The notes under the pieces: model-generated | What the model was told of the DNA's origin: nothing | The model's input: only the letters and a program-made list of their open reading frames with translations | Databases searched by the model: none | Shown here: positions 25,551 through 36,067 of the stretch, one piece after another | Layout of the letters: each line of letters opens with the position of its first letter | How positions within the stretch are numbered: the first letter of the stretch is position 1 | Assembly (NCBI GenBank): GCA_029267825.1 | Contig: JAJUHO010000003.1 | Span: 1-42,946 of the forward strand | From: Oscillospiraceae bacterium | GTDB lineage: Bacteria > Bacillota > Clostridia > Oscillospirales > Ruminococcaceae | Direction of reading: 5' to 3' | Length of the DNA: 42,946 nt | Translations under genes and position numbers: made by a program

Positions 25551-26300
25551 ATGGAAAAGATAAGGATACAGAAAATTATTGCTGACAGCGGCTTTTGCTC
25601 ACGCAGGAAAGCAGAAGAACTTATAGAAACCGGCAGAGTAAAAATAAACGGTCATCCGGCAAAGCTTGGAGATAAGGCATCGTTAAAAGATTTAATAACA
25701 ATTGACGATGAAAGGCTGGCTGTAAAGAAAAAGAAAAAGTATATATATTTGATGCTTAATAAACCAAGAGGATATGTTACTACCGTATCTGATGAACTTG
25801 ACAGAAAATGCGTTATGGATTTGCTTGATGGAGTAGAGGAAAGAGTTTATCCGGTTGGCAGGCTTGACAGAAATTCGGAGGGGCTTTTGCTTTTGACAAA
25901 TGATGGTGAATTTGCAAATAATATTATGCACCCAAGCAGGCATATAAGTAAAACATATCGTGTAACCGTAAGGCCTGACATAACGGATGAACAGCTTGTA
26001 AAACTTACGGAAGGAGTAGAGATAGACGGCAAAAAAACCCTTCCGGCAACTGTAAATGTGCTTGTAAAGGAGCCGGGCAGGGTGGTTTTGCAAATGGTTA
26101 TAAAAGAAGGCAGAAATAGGCAAATAAGAAAGATGTGCGAGGCTGTTGGACTTGAAGTTGCAAGACTTCGCAGAACGGCAATAGGCCCCATAAGGCTTGG
26201 AATGCTTAAACCGGGTGCTTTTAGGGAACTTACGCCAGAGGAAATAAGAGCAATAAAAAATGCAATAAGCAAGGAAGTAAAGAGGGATAAAAATGCTTGA
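25551..26300 (+). CDS. 23S rRNA pseudouridine synthase (RluB-type)
   Basis: S4 domain IRIQKIIADSGFCSRRKAEELI; YPVGRLDRNSEGLLLLTNDGEF; EGRNRQIRKMCEAVG. Confidence 0.94.
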   Translation: MEKIRIQKIIADSGFCSRRKAEELIETGRVKINGHPAKLGDKASLKDLITIDDERLAVKKKKKYIYLMLNKPRGYVTTVSDELDRKCVMDLLDGVEERVYPVGRLDRNSEGLLLLTNDGEFANNIMHPSRHISKTYRVTVRPDITDEQLVKLTEGVEIDGKKTLPATVNVLVKEPGRVVLQMVIKEGRNRQIRKMCEAVGLEVARLRRTAIGPIRLGMLKPGAFRELTPEEIRAIKNAISKEVKRDKNA

Positions 26301-26664
26301 GATTCATCAAAAGGCAGATGTTGAAAATTACTTTGACCATTTTAAAAAGTTTAATATCCCAAATGATGCAAATGTAGTAGAAGCTTTTGATAATGGAAAC
26401 GTTATAGGATTTGCAATATATAAAATAGAAAATGATGCTGTTTTTATATATGATGTTGAATATGGAAATGATTTGTATCTTTGCGATGGCATAGTCAGGG
26501 CCGTACTTTTTAAAGCCTCAATGCTTGGAATAAATAAAGCTAAGTTTGAAGCAAATGATTTGTCGGTATTCAGAAAGCTTGGGTTCATTGAAAAAGAAAG
26601 TGATTGGCTTATTTCAATAGAAAGTATTATGGATGGCTGTAAAAAGTGTAAAAATTCTTGTTAA
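26293..26664 (+). CDS. Hypothetical protein, possibly GNAT-related, Cys-rich C-terminus
   Basis: NGNVIGFAIYKIENDAVFIYDVE...LCDGIVRAVLFKASMLGINKAKFEANDLSVFRKLGFIEKESDW; ends DGCKKCKNSC. Confidence 0.6.
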   Translation: MLEIHQKADVENYFDHFKKFNIPNDANVVEAFDNGNVIGFAIYKIENDAVFIYDVEYGNDLYLCDGIVRAVLFKASMLGINKAKFEANDLSVFRKLGFIEKESDWLISIESIMDGCKKCKNSC

Positions 26665-26668
26665 ACTC

Positions 26669-26697
26669 TTGTCAATAGAAAAGAAAAGTTGTATAAT
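26669..26697 (+). promoter_or_regulatory. Promoter of carboxyltransferase operon (TTGTCA-17-TATAAT)
   Basis: TTGTCA 26669-26674, TATAAT 26692-26697. Confidence 0.7.
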
Positions 26698-26756
26698 AAA
26701 CTAAGATATTGTTTAAATGTTGGCTATTATGTCCTAAAACGAACGGAGGAACTGAA

Positions 26757-28154
26757 ATGATTTCTGAAAGCAAGAAACTTGCTGAATTCCGAAACGCTGC
26801 TTTAACCGATTCTCCAGCAAGGAAAAGGTTGTCATATCTTTTTGACGACGGGGTATTTACTGAAATTGATGCTTTCGCAAAGGCGGGAGATAGCTTTACC
26901 GGCGTAATTGCCGCATATGGCTTTGTTGAAGGCAATCCTGTTTATGCTTTTTCTCAGGACAAAAATGTAAAAAGCGGTGCGGTAGGTAAAGCTCATGCGG
27001 CAAAAATTTGCAAAGTGCTTGAACTTGCCGCAAAGACCGGAGCTCCGGTTGTTGGCATCCATGATTCGAATGGAGCTTTTATTGATGGAGGAACAGACGC
27101 ACTTGCTGCATATGGCGATATGCTTATGTGGACAAACAATATTTCAGGAGTTGTTCCGCAGATTTCCGTTATTGCGGGAACTTGCGCAGGAACGGCTGCG
27201 GTTGTTGCATGCTCATCCGATATCGTAATTATGACAAAGGAAAGCGAGTTTTTTATGACTCCTCCTTTTGATTCAAAAGAGACAAATGGTGCTGGAACAG
27301 CTGCAAATGCAGCAAAATCTGGAACGGCAAGTCTTGTGTGCGAAGATGATAAAACTGCCATTGAACAGGCAAGAAAGATTGTTTCAATGCTTCCGGCAAA
27401 CAACCTTTCTCCTGTGCCTATGTTTGAATTTTCTGAAAATGCTTTTGTTGGTGCTTCCGATGCTGTTTCGGCTGTTTCCTCAATGGCTGATGCCGGAAGT
27501 GTAATTGAACTTTCTGCTGAATTTGGAAAAGCTTCTTATACTGCTCTTGCAACGGTTGGGGGAGCTACTGTAGGATTTGTCGCAACAAACAAAACATCGG
27601 ACAAGCTTTCTGCGGATGATTGCTCAAAGATTGCTCGTTTTGTAAGAACTTGCGATGCTTTTGCCGTGCCCGTAATTACTGTTGTAGATACCGAAGGATT
27701 TGAACCGTCGGCACAGGCAGAACTTGCCGGCAGCATAAGGGATGCCGCAAAGCTTGCAAATGCTTATGCTGAAGCAACCACTGTAAAGATTGCTGTTGTA
27801 TCCGGCAAAGCATATGGCCCTGCGTTTACAGTACTTGCAGGCAAAAACGCAAATGCTGATATGGTGTTTGCATATCCGGATGCAATTATTACTCCGCTTG
27901 CTCCCGAAACCGCAGTGGAATTTTTGTGGCATGACAAACTTAAAGGTGCTGAAAATACGGTTGAAAAAAGAAAAGAACTTGTTGCTGAATACTGCTCGAC
28001 CATTGCTTCGGCATTTGATGCTGCTGAAAAAGGCTGTGTAAATAGTATAATTGAACCATCAGAAACAAGAGCTTCACTTATTTCTGCACTTGAAGTTCTT
28101 GCCGGCAAGAGGGTAAGCAGACTTCCGAAAAAGCATAGCAATATGCCTTTCTAA
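26757..28154 (+). CDS. Carboxyl transferase domain protein (divergent MmdA/12S-like)
   Basis: PVVGIHDSNGAFIDGGTDALAAYGDMLMWTNNISGVVPQISVIAGTCAGTAAVVACSSDIVIMT; GGAGG RBS before ATG 26757. Confidence 0.88.
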   Translation: MISESKKLAEFRNAALTDSPARKRLSYLFDDGVFTEIDAFAKAGDSFTGVIAAYGFVEGNPVYAFSQDKNVKSGAVGKAHAAKICKVLELAAKTGAPVVGIHDSNGAFIDGGTDALAAYGDMLMWTNNISGVVPQISVIAGTCAGTAAVVACSSDIVIMTKESEFFMTPPFDSKETNGAGTAANAAKSGTASLVCEDDKTAIEQARKIVSMLPANNLSPVPMFEFSENAFVGASDAVSAVSSMADAGSVIELSAEFGKASYTALATVGGATVGFVATNKTSDKLSADDCSKIARFVRTCDAFAVPVITVVDTEGFEPSAQAELAGSIRDAAKLANAYAEATTVKIAVVSGKAYGPAFTVLAGKNANADMVFAYPDAIITPLAPETAVEFLWHDKLKGAENTVEKRKELVAEYCSTIASAFDAAEKGCVNSIIEPSETRASLISALEVLAGKRVSRLPKKHSNMPF

Positions 28155-28209
28155 GGATTTTAAATTAAAGGAAAACGGAATAAATTTTAAAGAATGGTGG
28201 TAAATAGAA

Positions 28210-28602
28210 ATGAAAAGATTTAATATATCTGTAAACGGAAAAACTTATGATGTTGCTGTTGAAGAAATTACCGGTTCCGCTGCTGCTCCGGCACAAACTG
28301 CTGCTACAGCTGCTCCCGTTGCAGCGCCTGCTCCGGCAGCGGCTCCCGCACCCGCACCAGCTGCTGCTCCTGCCGCCGCTGTTGAAGGAGGTACTCCTGT
28401 TAAAGCTCCTATGCCTGGAACAATAAACGATATAAAGGTTTCTGTTGGAGATACTGTAAGTGAAGCACAAGTTCTTCTTGTTCTTGAAGCAATGAAGATG
28501 GAAAATGACATTGTTGCGCCTAAGGCTGGAAAGATCGCCGCCATAAATGTAAAAAAAGGCGACAGCGTAAATTCAAACGATTTGCTTTTAACTATTCTTT
28601 AA
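28210..28602 (+). CDS. Biotin carboxyl carrier (1.3S-like) with Ala/Pro linker
   Basis: VKAPMPGTINDIKVSVGDTVSEAQVLLVLEAMKMENDIVAPKAGKIAAINVKKGDSV. Confidence 0.95.
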   Translation: MKRFNISVNGKTYDVAVEEITGSAAAPAQTAATAAPVAAPAPAAAPAPAPAAAPAAAVEGGTPVKAPMPGTINDIKVSVGDTVSEAQVLLVLEAMKMENDIVAPKAGKIAAINVKKGDSVNSNDLLLTIL

Positions 28603-28631
28603 TTTTACAATTATGAAAGGCGGTCAGTTAA

Positions 28632-30029
28632 ATGGCTAAAATAAATGTTACGGAAACTGTCCTCAGAGATGCTCACCAGTCCCTGATTGCCACAAGAATG
28701 AGCCTTGATGAAATGCTGCCGATTCTTCCTTTGATGGATAAGGTTGGGTTTTATTCGGTTGAGGCTTGGGGCGGTGCAACATTTGATGCATGTCTTAGAT
28801 TCCTTAACGAGGATCCTTGGGAAAGACTTAGAACCATAAAGAAAAATATGCCCAATACAAAGATACAAATGCTTTTTAGAGGGCAGAATATGCTTGGTTA
28901 TCGTCATTATGCGGATGACGTGCTTGAATATTTTGTGCAAAAAACTGTTGCAAACGGTATTGATATTATAAGAATTTTTGACGCATTAAATGATATAAGA
29001 AATTTAAAAACTGCAATTAAAGCAGCTAAAAAAGAAGGCGCTCATGCTCAGGTTGCAATTTCATATACTCTTGGGGATGTTTTTACCGATGAGTATTATA
29101 TGAATTATGCAAAGCAAATAGAAGAAGAAGGCGCAGATTCAATATGCATTAAGGACATGGCGGCTCTTCTTACTCCTTATGCTACCGAAAGGCTTGTAAG
29201 AAATCTAAAGTCTGTTGTTAAGATTCCTATCCAGCTTCATACACACTATACTTCCGGATTGGCTTCAATGTGCCTTATGAAAGGCGTTGAAGCTGGCGTT
29301 GATGGCGTTGATACAGCTATGTCGCCGCTTGCTTTGGGAACTTCTCATGCTCCGACAGAGTCAATTGTTGCGGCTTTGCAGGGAACAGAATACGATACCG
29401 GACTTGATTTGGTTTTGCTCAATGAGATTAGAGATTACTTTATGAAGCTTAGGAAAAAGTATATTGATTCCGGTCTTCTTGATCCGTCAATGCTTGCGGT
29501 AGATACAAATGCGTTGATTTATCAGGTTCCTGGAGGAATGCTTTCAAACCTCCTTTCGCAGTTAAAGCAGGCAGGACAAGCTGATAAGCTTGTTGAGGTG
29601 CTTCAAGAAGTTCCGAGAGTGCGTAAGGATTCCGGATATCCTCCGCTTGTTACTCCAACTTCACAAATTGTCGGAACACAAGCTGTGTTTAATGTAATAA
29701 TGGGCGAAAGGTACAAAACGGTAACTAAGGAATTCAAGGGACTTGTAAGAGGCGAATACGGAAGAACTCCTGTGCCGATTGATCCTGAATTCAGGAAAAA
29801 GATTATCGGCAACGAAGAACCTATTGATTGCAGACCGGCAGATTTGCTTAAGCCTGAGCTTGAAAAGCTTAGAGCCGAATGTGCTGAATGGATTGAACAG
29901 GAAGAAGATGTTCTCAGCTATGCACAGTTCCCGCAGGTTGCTCCTAAGTTTTTTGAAGCAAGAAGAAATAAGAAATACGGAATTGACGGCAAGCATTCTG
30001 ATGCGGCAAATAAGGTTCATCCGGTTTAA
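28632..30029 (+). CDS. Oxaloacetate decarboxylase alpha / transcarboxylase 5S-type subunit lacking biotin domain
   Basis: VTETVLRDAHQSLIATRMSLDEMLPILPLMDKVGFYSVEAWGGATFDACLRFLNEDPWERLR. Confidence 0.94.
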   Translation: MAKINVTETVLRDAHQSLIATRMSLDEMLPILPLMDKVGFYSVEAWGGATFDACLRFLNEDPWERLRTIKKNMPNTKIQMLFRGQNMLGYRHYADDVLEYFVQKTVANGIDIIRIFDALNDIRNLKTAIKAAKKEGAHAQVAISYTLGDVFTDEYYMNYAKQIEEEGADSICIKDMAALLTPYATERLVRNLKSVVKIPIQLHTHYTSGLASMCLMKGVEAGVDGVDTAMSPLALGTSHAPTESIVAALQGTEYDTGLDLVLLNEIRDYFMKLRKKYIDSGLLDPSMLAVDTNALIYQVPGGMLSNLLSQLKQAGQADKLVEVLQEVPRVRKDSGYPPLVTPTSQIVGTQAVFNVIMGERYKTVTKEFKGLVRGEYGRTPVPIDPEFRKKIIGNEEPIDCRPADLLKPELEKLRAECAEWIEQEEDVLSYAQFPQVAPKFFEARRNKKYGIDGKHSDAANKVHPV

Positions 30030-30046
30030 ATTAAGACTGTTTTTTA

Positions 30047-30083
30047 AAAGCAGCAGTATTTTGCGGTACTGCTGCTTTTGTTA
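30047..30083 (+). terminator. Terminator of the carboxyltransferase operon
   Basis: AAAAGCAGCAGTA...TACTGCTGCTTTTGTTAATTTT. Confidence 0.8.
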
Positions 30084-30098
30084 ATTTTGCCATTCGGG

Positions 30099-30127
30099 TT
30101 GATTTATAAGAAATAAAATGGTATAAT
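30099..30127 (+). promoter_or_regulatory. yicC promoter (TTGATT-17-TATAAT)
   Basis: TTGATT 30099-30104, TATAAT 30122-30127. Confidence 0.65.
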
Positions 30128-30162
30128 ATTTATTAAGTATTGAGTAAAATGAGGTTTGTATT

Positions 30163-31041
30163 GTGATTAGAAGCATGACGGGTTACGGACGGGCTCAAGG
30201 GAATGCGAATGGAAAGGATATTCTTGTTGAGATACGTTCAGTAAACAACAGATATTATGATTTTACAGCAAGAATTCCAAGAATGTATGGCTATCTTGAA
30301 GAAAAATTAAAATCATTTCTTCAAGGAAGCATTTCAAGGGGAAAAGTTGAGGTTTCGGTTTTAATAAACAATACCGAGGTTAAAGATGAGCAAATTGAAA
30401 TAAATCGATTTATAGCTCAAGGCTATATTGATGCTTTGCGCGGTGCAAATGAGGAATTGAAACTTGTTGATGATTTATCTTTGTCCCATTTGATAAGACT
30501 TCCGGATGTATTTAATGTAAGAAAAATTGTTGAAGATGAAGAACTTGTTTGGTCTTCAGTTAAAATATTTGCCGAACAGGCCCTTGATAAATTTATTAAA
30601 ATGCGTGAAACCGAGGGCGAAAAAATGAAGTCTGATATATTGGAACGCGTTGACTTGATTTGGCATATGGTTGAACTTGTTGAATGCCGCTCTCCGGAAA
30701 CCGTCCAAAATTACAGAAACAAACTCTTTGCAAAGCTTAAAGATGTTTTGTCTGACAATAATATTGACGAGCAAAGAATTTTATTTGAAGCTGCTGTTTT
30801 TGCGGAAAAAATAGCAGTTGATGAGGAAACGGTAAGGCTTAAGAGCCATATGCAGCAGTTTAAAGCTCTTATGGAGTCAAAAGAGCCTGTCGGAAGAAAG
30901 CTTGATTTTCTCGTTCAGGAAATGAACAGGGAAGCAAATACAATTGGTTCAAAATCCCAAGACATAGAAATAACAAAATTAGTTGTCGATATGAAATCCG
31001 AAATTGAAAAAATAAGGGAACAAATTCAAAATATCGAATAA
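30163..31041 (+). CDS. YicC-family endoribonuclease
   Basis: [54 protein letters not shown]. Confidence 0.95.
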   Translation: MIRSMTGYGRAQGNANGKDILVEIRSVNNRYYDFTARIPRMYGYLEEKLKSFLQGSISRGKVEVSVLINNTEVKDEQIEINRFIAQGYIDALRGANEELKLVDDLSLSHLIRLPDVFNVRKIVEDEELVWSSVKIFAEQALDKFIKMRETEGEKMKSDILERVDLIWHMVELVECRSPETVQNYRNKLFAKLKDVLSDNNIDEQRILFEAAVFAEKIAVDEETVRLKSHMQQFKALMESKEPVGRKLDFLVQEMNREANTIGSKSQDIEITKLVVDMKSEIEKIREQIQNIE

Positions 31042-31054
31042 TTTGGAGGGCGCA

Positions 31055-31306
31055 ATGAAGCTTATAAACATCGGGTTCGGAAATATGATTTCCGCCGCAA
31101 GGCTTATTGCCATAGTAAGTCCGGAATCTGCTCCTATAAAAAGGATTGTCCAGGACGCAAAGGACAGGGGTTCTTTAATTGACGCAACATATGGAAGAAG
31201 GACAAGAGCTGTTATAATTATGGACAGCGACCATGTAATTCTTTCTGCGGTTCAACCGGAAACTGTTGCCGGACGTTTTGATGAGGAGGAAAATATCGAT
31301 GAATAA
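31055..31306 (+). CDS. remA: RemA-family regulator (DUF370)
   Basis: [75 protein letters not shown]. Confidence 0.93.
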   Translation: MKLINIGFGNMISAARLIAIVSPESAPIKRIVQDAKDRGSLIDATYGRRTRAVIIMDSDHVILSAVQPETVAGRFDEEENIDE

Positions 31307-31904
31307 GGGTTTGCTGATAGTTGTTTCCGGACCTTCCGGTTGCGGCAAAGGAACTATTCTTTCACAGATTTTAAAAAATGAAAATATTTATTATTCCGTT
31401 TCAGCAACAACACGTGCTCCGAGGGAAGGTGAAATTAACGGAATAAATTATCATTTTATGGATAAACATGAATTTATGGAGCTTATTGAAAACGGAGGCA
31501 TGCTTGAATATGCCTTTTATTGTGATAATTATTATGGCACTCCAAGAAAACAAGTTGAAGAAATGCTTGAAAGCGGAAAGGATGTAATTCTTGAAATTGA
31601 AGTAAAAGGAGCTATGAAGATAAAAGAAACTTGTCCTGAAGCGGTTTTTATTTTCATACTTCCTCCATCTCTTAAAGAACTTAGAAGAAGGCTTGAAAAG
31701 AGGCGTACAGAAAGCGAAGAAAAAATAGAAAAACGTTTGGCTGAAGCTGTGAACGAAATAAAGGCTGCAAAATATTATGACTACATAATGGTTAATGAAG
31801 ATTTGACAAAAGCTATTGATGAGCTTAATGCAATAATTGTTGCTGAAAAGCTTACTAAAAAACGTTCATTAAATAAAATTGATGAGGTGTTGAACAATGC
31901 ATAG
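31299..31904 (+). CDS. gmk: Guanylate kinase
   Basis: [43 protein letters not shown]; start overlaps the remA end. Confidence 0.95.
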   Translation: MNKGLLIVVSGPSGCGKGTILSQILKNENIYYSVSATTRAPREGEINGINYHFMDKHEFMELIENGGMLEYAFYCDNYYGTPRKQVEEMLESGKDVILEIEVKGAMKIKETCPEAVFIFILPPSLKELRRRLEKRRTESEEKIEKRLAEAVNEIKAAKYYDYIMVNEDLTKAIDELNAIIVAEKLTKKRSLNKIDEVLNNA

Positions 31905-32118
31905 ACCTGCTATATCTCAGCTTATATCAAAAAACGAAAGCTATTATTCACTTGTTATTGCAGTTGCAAAAAGAGCGCGCCAAATTGCTGATGAGTTGTC
32001 TGCAAACAATCAAATACTTGAAGAAAAACCGGTTAAAATTGCGGTTGAAGAATTTGCAAGCGGAAAATGCAGGATGATTGAAGACCAGGCGCTTAAACCG
32101 GCAAAACCAGAACAGTAA
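31897..32118 (+). CDS. rpoZ: RNA polymerase omega subunit
   Basis: SYYSLVIAVAKRARQIADE; gene order after gmk. Confidence 0.9.
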   Translation: MHRPAISQLISKNESYYSLVIAVAKRARQIADELSANNQILEEKPVKIAVEEFASGKCRMIEDQALKPAKPEQ

Positions 32119-32147
32119 TTTATCCGAGAGGAGATAGGTTTTTCCTT

Positions 32148-34598
32148 ATGGCAAAAACTGTTGACGTGGCTGTAAGCAATACTTCATATGGTTATGATGT
32201 ACTATACAGCTATCGTGTGCCCGCTGAACTTAATGAATATATTTCAAAAGGGACAAGGGTTCTTGTTCCTTTTGGAAAAGGCAACAGAAAAAGGGTCGCT
32301 TTGGTTTTGAATATATCTGAAAGCAATGACTCTAATATTGCAAGGGACTTAAAGCCTATTCTCTCAATAATTGACGAAGAACCTTTGGTTAATGATGAGA
32401 TGTTGGAAATGGTTTCTTGGCTTAAAGAAACCACGCTGTGCACTTATTTTGAGGCTTTGAAAACAATAATCCCCAGCGGACTAAATGTTAATTTGGCCCC
32501 CAAATATGAACTTACGGGTCGTGCCCCAAAGGAGAGTTTAACAAAAGAAGAAGAAACATTGTATGCTTTTCTTTTAAAATCCAAAAGCAAAAAAGAATTT
32601 GATGCGATGCTGCAAACTTCCGGCAACAAAAGTAAGTATATTGTTGTTGAAGGACTTTTGCAAAAAGGAGTTATAAGGGAAACAAGCAGTGTAAAACGAA
32701 AAATAAAAGATGAAACGATAAAAATGGTTCGTCTTTCGGAAAAGTATTTGGATGAGCCAAATATGTATAAGCTTTCCTTAAAGCAAAAGCAAGCAGTAGA
32801 TTTGCTTTTGCAAAATTCTTCCGCATCAGTAAAGGAAATATGCTACCTTTGCAATATGACAGCGGCAGTAGTTGATAATCTTTGCAAAAAGGGAGTTTTT
32901 GAATCATATGAATATGAGGTTATCCTCCCTTCAAACGCAAATATAAAAGAAAATGTTTCGGATATACTTCTTTCAGAGGAGCAAAGCAAAGTTTTTGATG
33001 GAATTGCAAAAAGAATAGAAGAAAATAAGCCTAAGGGAATTCTTCTTCATGGGGTTACCGGAAGCGGAAAAACTTCTGTTTTTATAAAGCTTATTGATTT
33101 TACTTTGAAATTAAAAAAACAGGCAATAATGCTTATTCCTGAAATTTCACTTACTCCTCAAATGGTTGAAAAATTCCAAAACCTTTTTGGTGAAACAGTG
33201 GCGGTTATCCATAGCAATTTGTCAATGTCGCAAAGGCTTAATGAGTACAAGAGAATTCAAAAAGGCGATGCACAAATTGTTATTGGGACAAGAAGTGCAG
33301 TTTTTGCTCCGCTTAAAAATATAGGGCTCATAATTATGGATGAGGAGGGTGAAAGGACATATAAATCAGATGCTTCGCCAAGGTATCATGCAAGGGATGT
33401 CGCAAAAAAACGCTGTGCTTTTCACAATGCGGTACTGCTTATGGCATCGGCAACACCATCGATTGAAAGCTATTTTTTTGCCAAAAGTGGAAGGTATGAG
33501 CTGTTTGAACTTTCACAGAGGTATTCCCAATCGCCATTGCCGGAAGTCAGCATTGTTGATATGTCAGAAGAACTTTTAAAAGGAAATTCCGGATTTTTCA
33601 GCGATGTTTTGGCAGAAGAGATAAATTATAATTTAAGCCATGGGGAACAAAGCATTTTGCTTTTAAACAGGAGAGGCTATAATACATATGTAAGCTGCCT
33701 CCAATGCAAGGAGCCTGTGCTTTGCCCAAATTGTAATATCCCGCTTACCTATCATAAAATAAACGGAAGGCTTATTTGCCATTATTGCGGTCACAGTGAG
33801 TCTTTTGAGGGAACATGCAAAAAATGCGGTTCGGAACATTTAAAAATGACGGGTTTTGGAACGCAAAAAATAGAAGATGAAGTGCAAAAGCTTTTTCCAA
33901 CGGCAAGGATTTTAAGAATGGATACCGATACGACTTATTCAAGGTATGCATATGAAAAAAATTTTAAAGCTTTTGCCGAAGGTGAATATGATATTATGAT
34001 AGGCACGCAAATGATTGCTAAGGGACTTGATTTTCCTAATGTAACCTTGGTTGGAGTCCTTTCTGTTGACAGGGCATTGTTTGCGGGAGACTTTAGAAGC
34101 TATGAAAGGACATTTTCGCTTATTACACAGGTTGTAGGCAGAAGCGGCCGCGGAGATAAAAAAGGCAGAGCGTTTCTTCAAACATTTGTCCCGGGTCATT
34201 ATGTTTTAAATCTTGCGGCAAATCAAGATTATGCCGGGTTTTACAACGAAGAGATTTTAATAAGGAAGGCGCTTATATATCCGCCTTTTTGTGATATTTT
34301 TATAGTTGGATTTTCTTCTTTGGTTGACAGCAAAGCTGATAAAGCTTCAAAAACTTTTTTAGAGCTTATAAAGAATAAAGCAATTAAAGAAAAGGTATCT
34401 TTTCCATTAAAAGTTCTCGGCCCATCAAAATGTGTTTATGAGAAAATCAATGGGAAATACAGGTACAAAATGATAATTAAATGCAAAAATACTTTTGAAT
34501 TTAGAAAATTTATAAGCGATATTTTAATGCTTACCTATAAAATGAAAGAATTTGCTAATGTAAATGTTTATATTGATATAAATGGAGATATTTTATAA
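32148..34598 (+). CDS. priA: Primosomal protein N' (replication restart helicase)
   Basis: LLHGVTGSGKTSVFIKLI; Zn-binding CLQCKEPVLCPNCNIPLTYHKINGRLICHYCGHSE; VVGRSGRGDKKGRAFLQTF. Confidence 0.96.
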   Translation: MAKTVDVAVSNTSYGYDVLYSYRVPAELNEYISKGTRVLVPFGKGNRKRVALVLNISESNDSNIARDLKPILSIIDEEPLVNDEMLEMVSWLKETTLCTYFEALKTIIPSGLNVNLAPKYELTGRAPKESLTKEEETLYAFLLKSKSKKEFDAMLQTSGNKSKYIVVEGLLQKGVIRETSSVKRKIKDETIKMVRLSEKYLDEPNMYKLSLKQKQAVDLLLQNSSASVKEICYLCNMTAAVVDNLCKKGVFESYEYEVILPSNANIKENVSDILLSEEQSKVFDGIAKRIEENKPKGILLHGVTGSGKTSVFIKLIDFTLKLKKQAIMLIPEISLTPQMVEKFQNLFGETVAVIHSNLSMSQRLNEYKRIQKGDAQIVIGTRSAVFAPLKNIGLIIMDEEGERTYKSDASPRYHARDVAKKRCAFHNAVLLMASATPSIESYFFAKSGRYELFELSQRYSQSPLPEVSIVDMSEELLKGNSGFFSDVLAEEINYNLSHGEQSILLLNRRGYNTYVSCLQCKEPVLCPNCNIPLTYHKINGRLICHYCGHSESFEGTCKKCGSEHLKMTGFGTQKIEDEVQKLFPTARILRMDTDTTYSRYAYEKNFKAFAEGEYDIMIGTQMIAKGLDFPNVTLVGVLSVDRALFAGDFRSYERTFSLITQVVGRSGRGDKKGRAFLQTFVPGHYVLNLAANQDYAGFYNEEILIRKALIYPPFCDIFIVGFSSLVDSKADKASKTFLELIKNKAIKEKVSFPLKVLGPSKCVYEKINGKYRYKMIIKCKNTFEFRKFISDILMLTYKMKEFANVNVYIDINGDIL

Positions 34599-34611
34599 TT
34601 GAGGTGCAAAA

Positions 34612-35094
34612 ATGGCTTTGAGAAAAATAATTTTAAAAGAAGACGAAACACTCAGAAAAAAAAGTAAACCGGTTGAAAAATTTGACGAAAAACTTTGGGC
34701 TTTGCTTGACGATATGGCGGAAACTTTAAAAAAAGCTTCCGGAGCTGGCCTTGCCGCTCCTCAGGTTGGAGTTTTGAGGAGAGTGGCTATAATAAATTTA
34801 ATTGGTGAAGAAGGCGAAGAAGACAAAATCATTGAGCTTATAAACCCTGAAATTTTAAAAAGCAGCGGGACTCAAAGGGATATAGAAGGCTGTCTTTCAT
34901 GCCCAGGACTTTGGGGATATGTTACAAGGCCTTTAAAATGTAAGATAAGGGCTCAAAACCGACATGGAGAAACTTTTGAAATTGACTTGAAAGGGCATGA
35001 TTGCCGTTGCGCTTTTCATGAGATAGATCATTTAAATGGGAAGCTTTTTATAGACATTGCAGATGAGATGGTTGACATAGAAGAAGAAAAATAA
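34612..35094 (+). CDS. def: Peptide deformylase
   Basis: GAGLAAPQVGVLRR; EGCLSCPGLWG; CAFHEIDHLNG. Confidence 0.95.
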   Translation: MALRKIILKEDETLRKKSKPVEKFDEKLWALLDDMAETLKKASGAGLAAPQVGVLRRVAIINLIGEEGEEDKIIELINPEILKSSGTQRDIEGCLSCPGLWGYVTRPLKCKIRAQNRHGETFEIDLKGHDCRCAFHEIDHLNGKLFIDIADEMVDIEEEK

Positions 35095-35111
35095 TAAGAC
35101 GGAGGAACGCA

Positions 35112-36059
35112 ATGAAAATAGTTTTTATGGGCACTCCAGATTTTGCTGTTCCATGCTTAAAAGCTTTAATTGAAAACGGAGAGGAAGTTTGCGCCGTTTT
35201 CACACAACCTGATAAACCAAAAGGCAGGGGGTATAAGTTAACTCCGCCGCCTGTAAAGGAGCTTGCCTTAACATATAAAATACCTGTTTTTCAACCTGAA
35301 AGTCTTAAAAAAGGAGAAAGTGCAAAAGAAGCAATAGAAAAGCTGAAAGAACTTTCTCCTGAATTGATTGTTGTTGTGGCGTATGGAAAGATATTGCCAA
35401 AGGAAGTTCTTGAGATACCAAAACTTTATTGCATTAACGTTCATGCTTCTCTTTTGCCTAAATACAGAGGCGCAGGCCCTATACAGTGGAGCGTTTTGAA
35501 TGGTGAAAAAGAAACCGGTGTTACTACTATGATAATGGCAGAAGGACTTGATACGGGAGATATGCTGCTTAAGAAATCAACGCCGATTGGCGAGGATGAA
35601 ACTGCCTCTGAACTTCATGACAGACTTTCAGTTTTGGGTGCGGAACTTTTGATAGAAACAATTGAACGTGTAAAGCTTGGTGACATTACACCACAAAAAC
35701 AGGATGATAGTCTTTCATCTTATGCACCTATGCTTACAAAGGAACTTTGTGGAATTGATTTTTCAAAACCGGCAATAGAAATTCATAATCAAATAAGAGG
35801 ACTTTCCGATTGGCCTTGCGCTACTGCTATGGCAATGGGTAAAAAACTTAAATTTTATAAATCAAGGTTTGTCGCTGACCTTGGAAAAGGTTTTAAACCG
35901 GGTGAAACTATTGACAACGAAAGACTTATTATTGCTTGCGGTGATGGAAATGCGGTTGAAATACTTCAATTGCAGGCAGAAGGCGGCAGAAAAATGAGTA
36001 CGGCAGAATATTTAAGAGGAAATAAGATAGAAAAAGGAACTGTTTTTTGCAAGGGATGA
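35112..36059 (+). CDS. fmt: Methionyl-tRNA formyltransferase
   Basis: MKIVFMGTPDFAVPCLKALIE; INVHASLLPKYRGAGPIQWSVLNGE. Confidence 0.96.
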   Translation: MKIVFMGTPDFAVPCLKALIENGEEVCAVFTQPDKPKGRGYKLTPPPVKELALTYKIPVFQPESLKKGESAKEAIEKLKELSPELIVVVAYGKILPKEVLEIPKLYCINVHASLLPKYRGAGPIQWSVLNGEKETGVTTMIMAEGLDTGDMLLKKSTPIGEDETASELHDRLSVLGAELLIETIERVKLGDITPQKQDDSLSSYAPMLTKELCGIDFSKPAIEIHNQIRGLSDWPCATAMAMGKKLKFYKSRFVADLGKGFKPGETIDNERLIIACGDGNAVEILQLQAEGGRKMSTAEYLRGNKIEKGTVFCKG

Positions 36060-36067
36060 TTTTTTAG

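Noticed and set aside
28165-28544. Minus-strand ORFs rich in Ser/Gly/Arg or Ala/Gly over the biotin carrier gene
   Set aside because: Artefact of the Ala/Pro linker codons on the plus strand.
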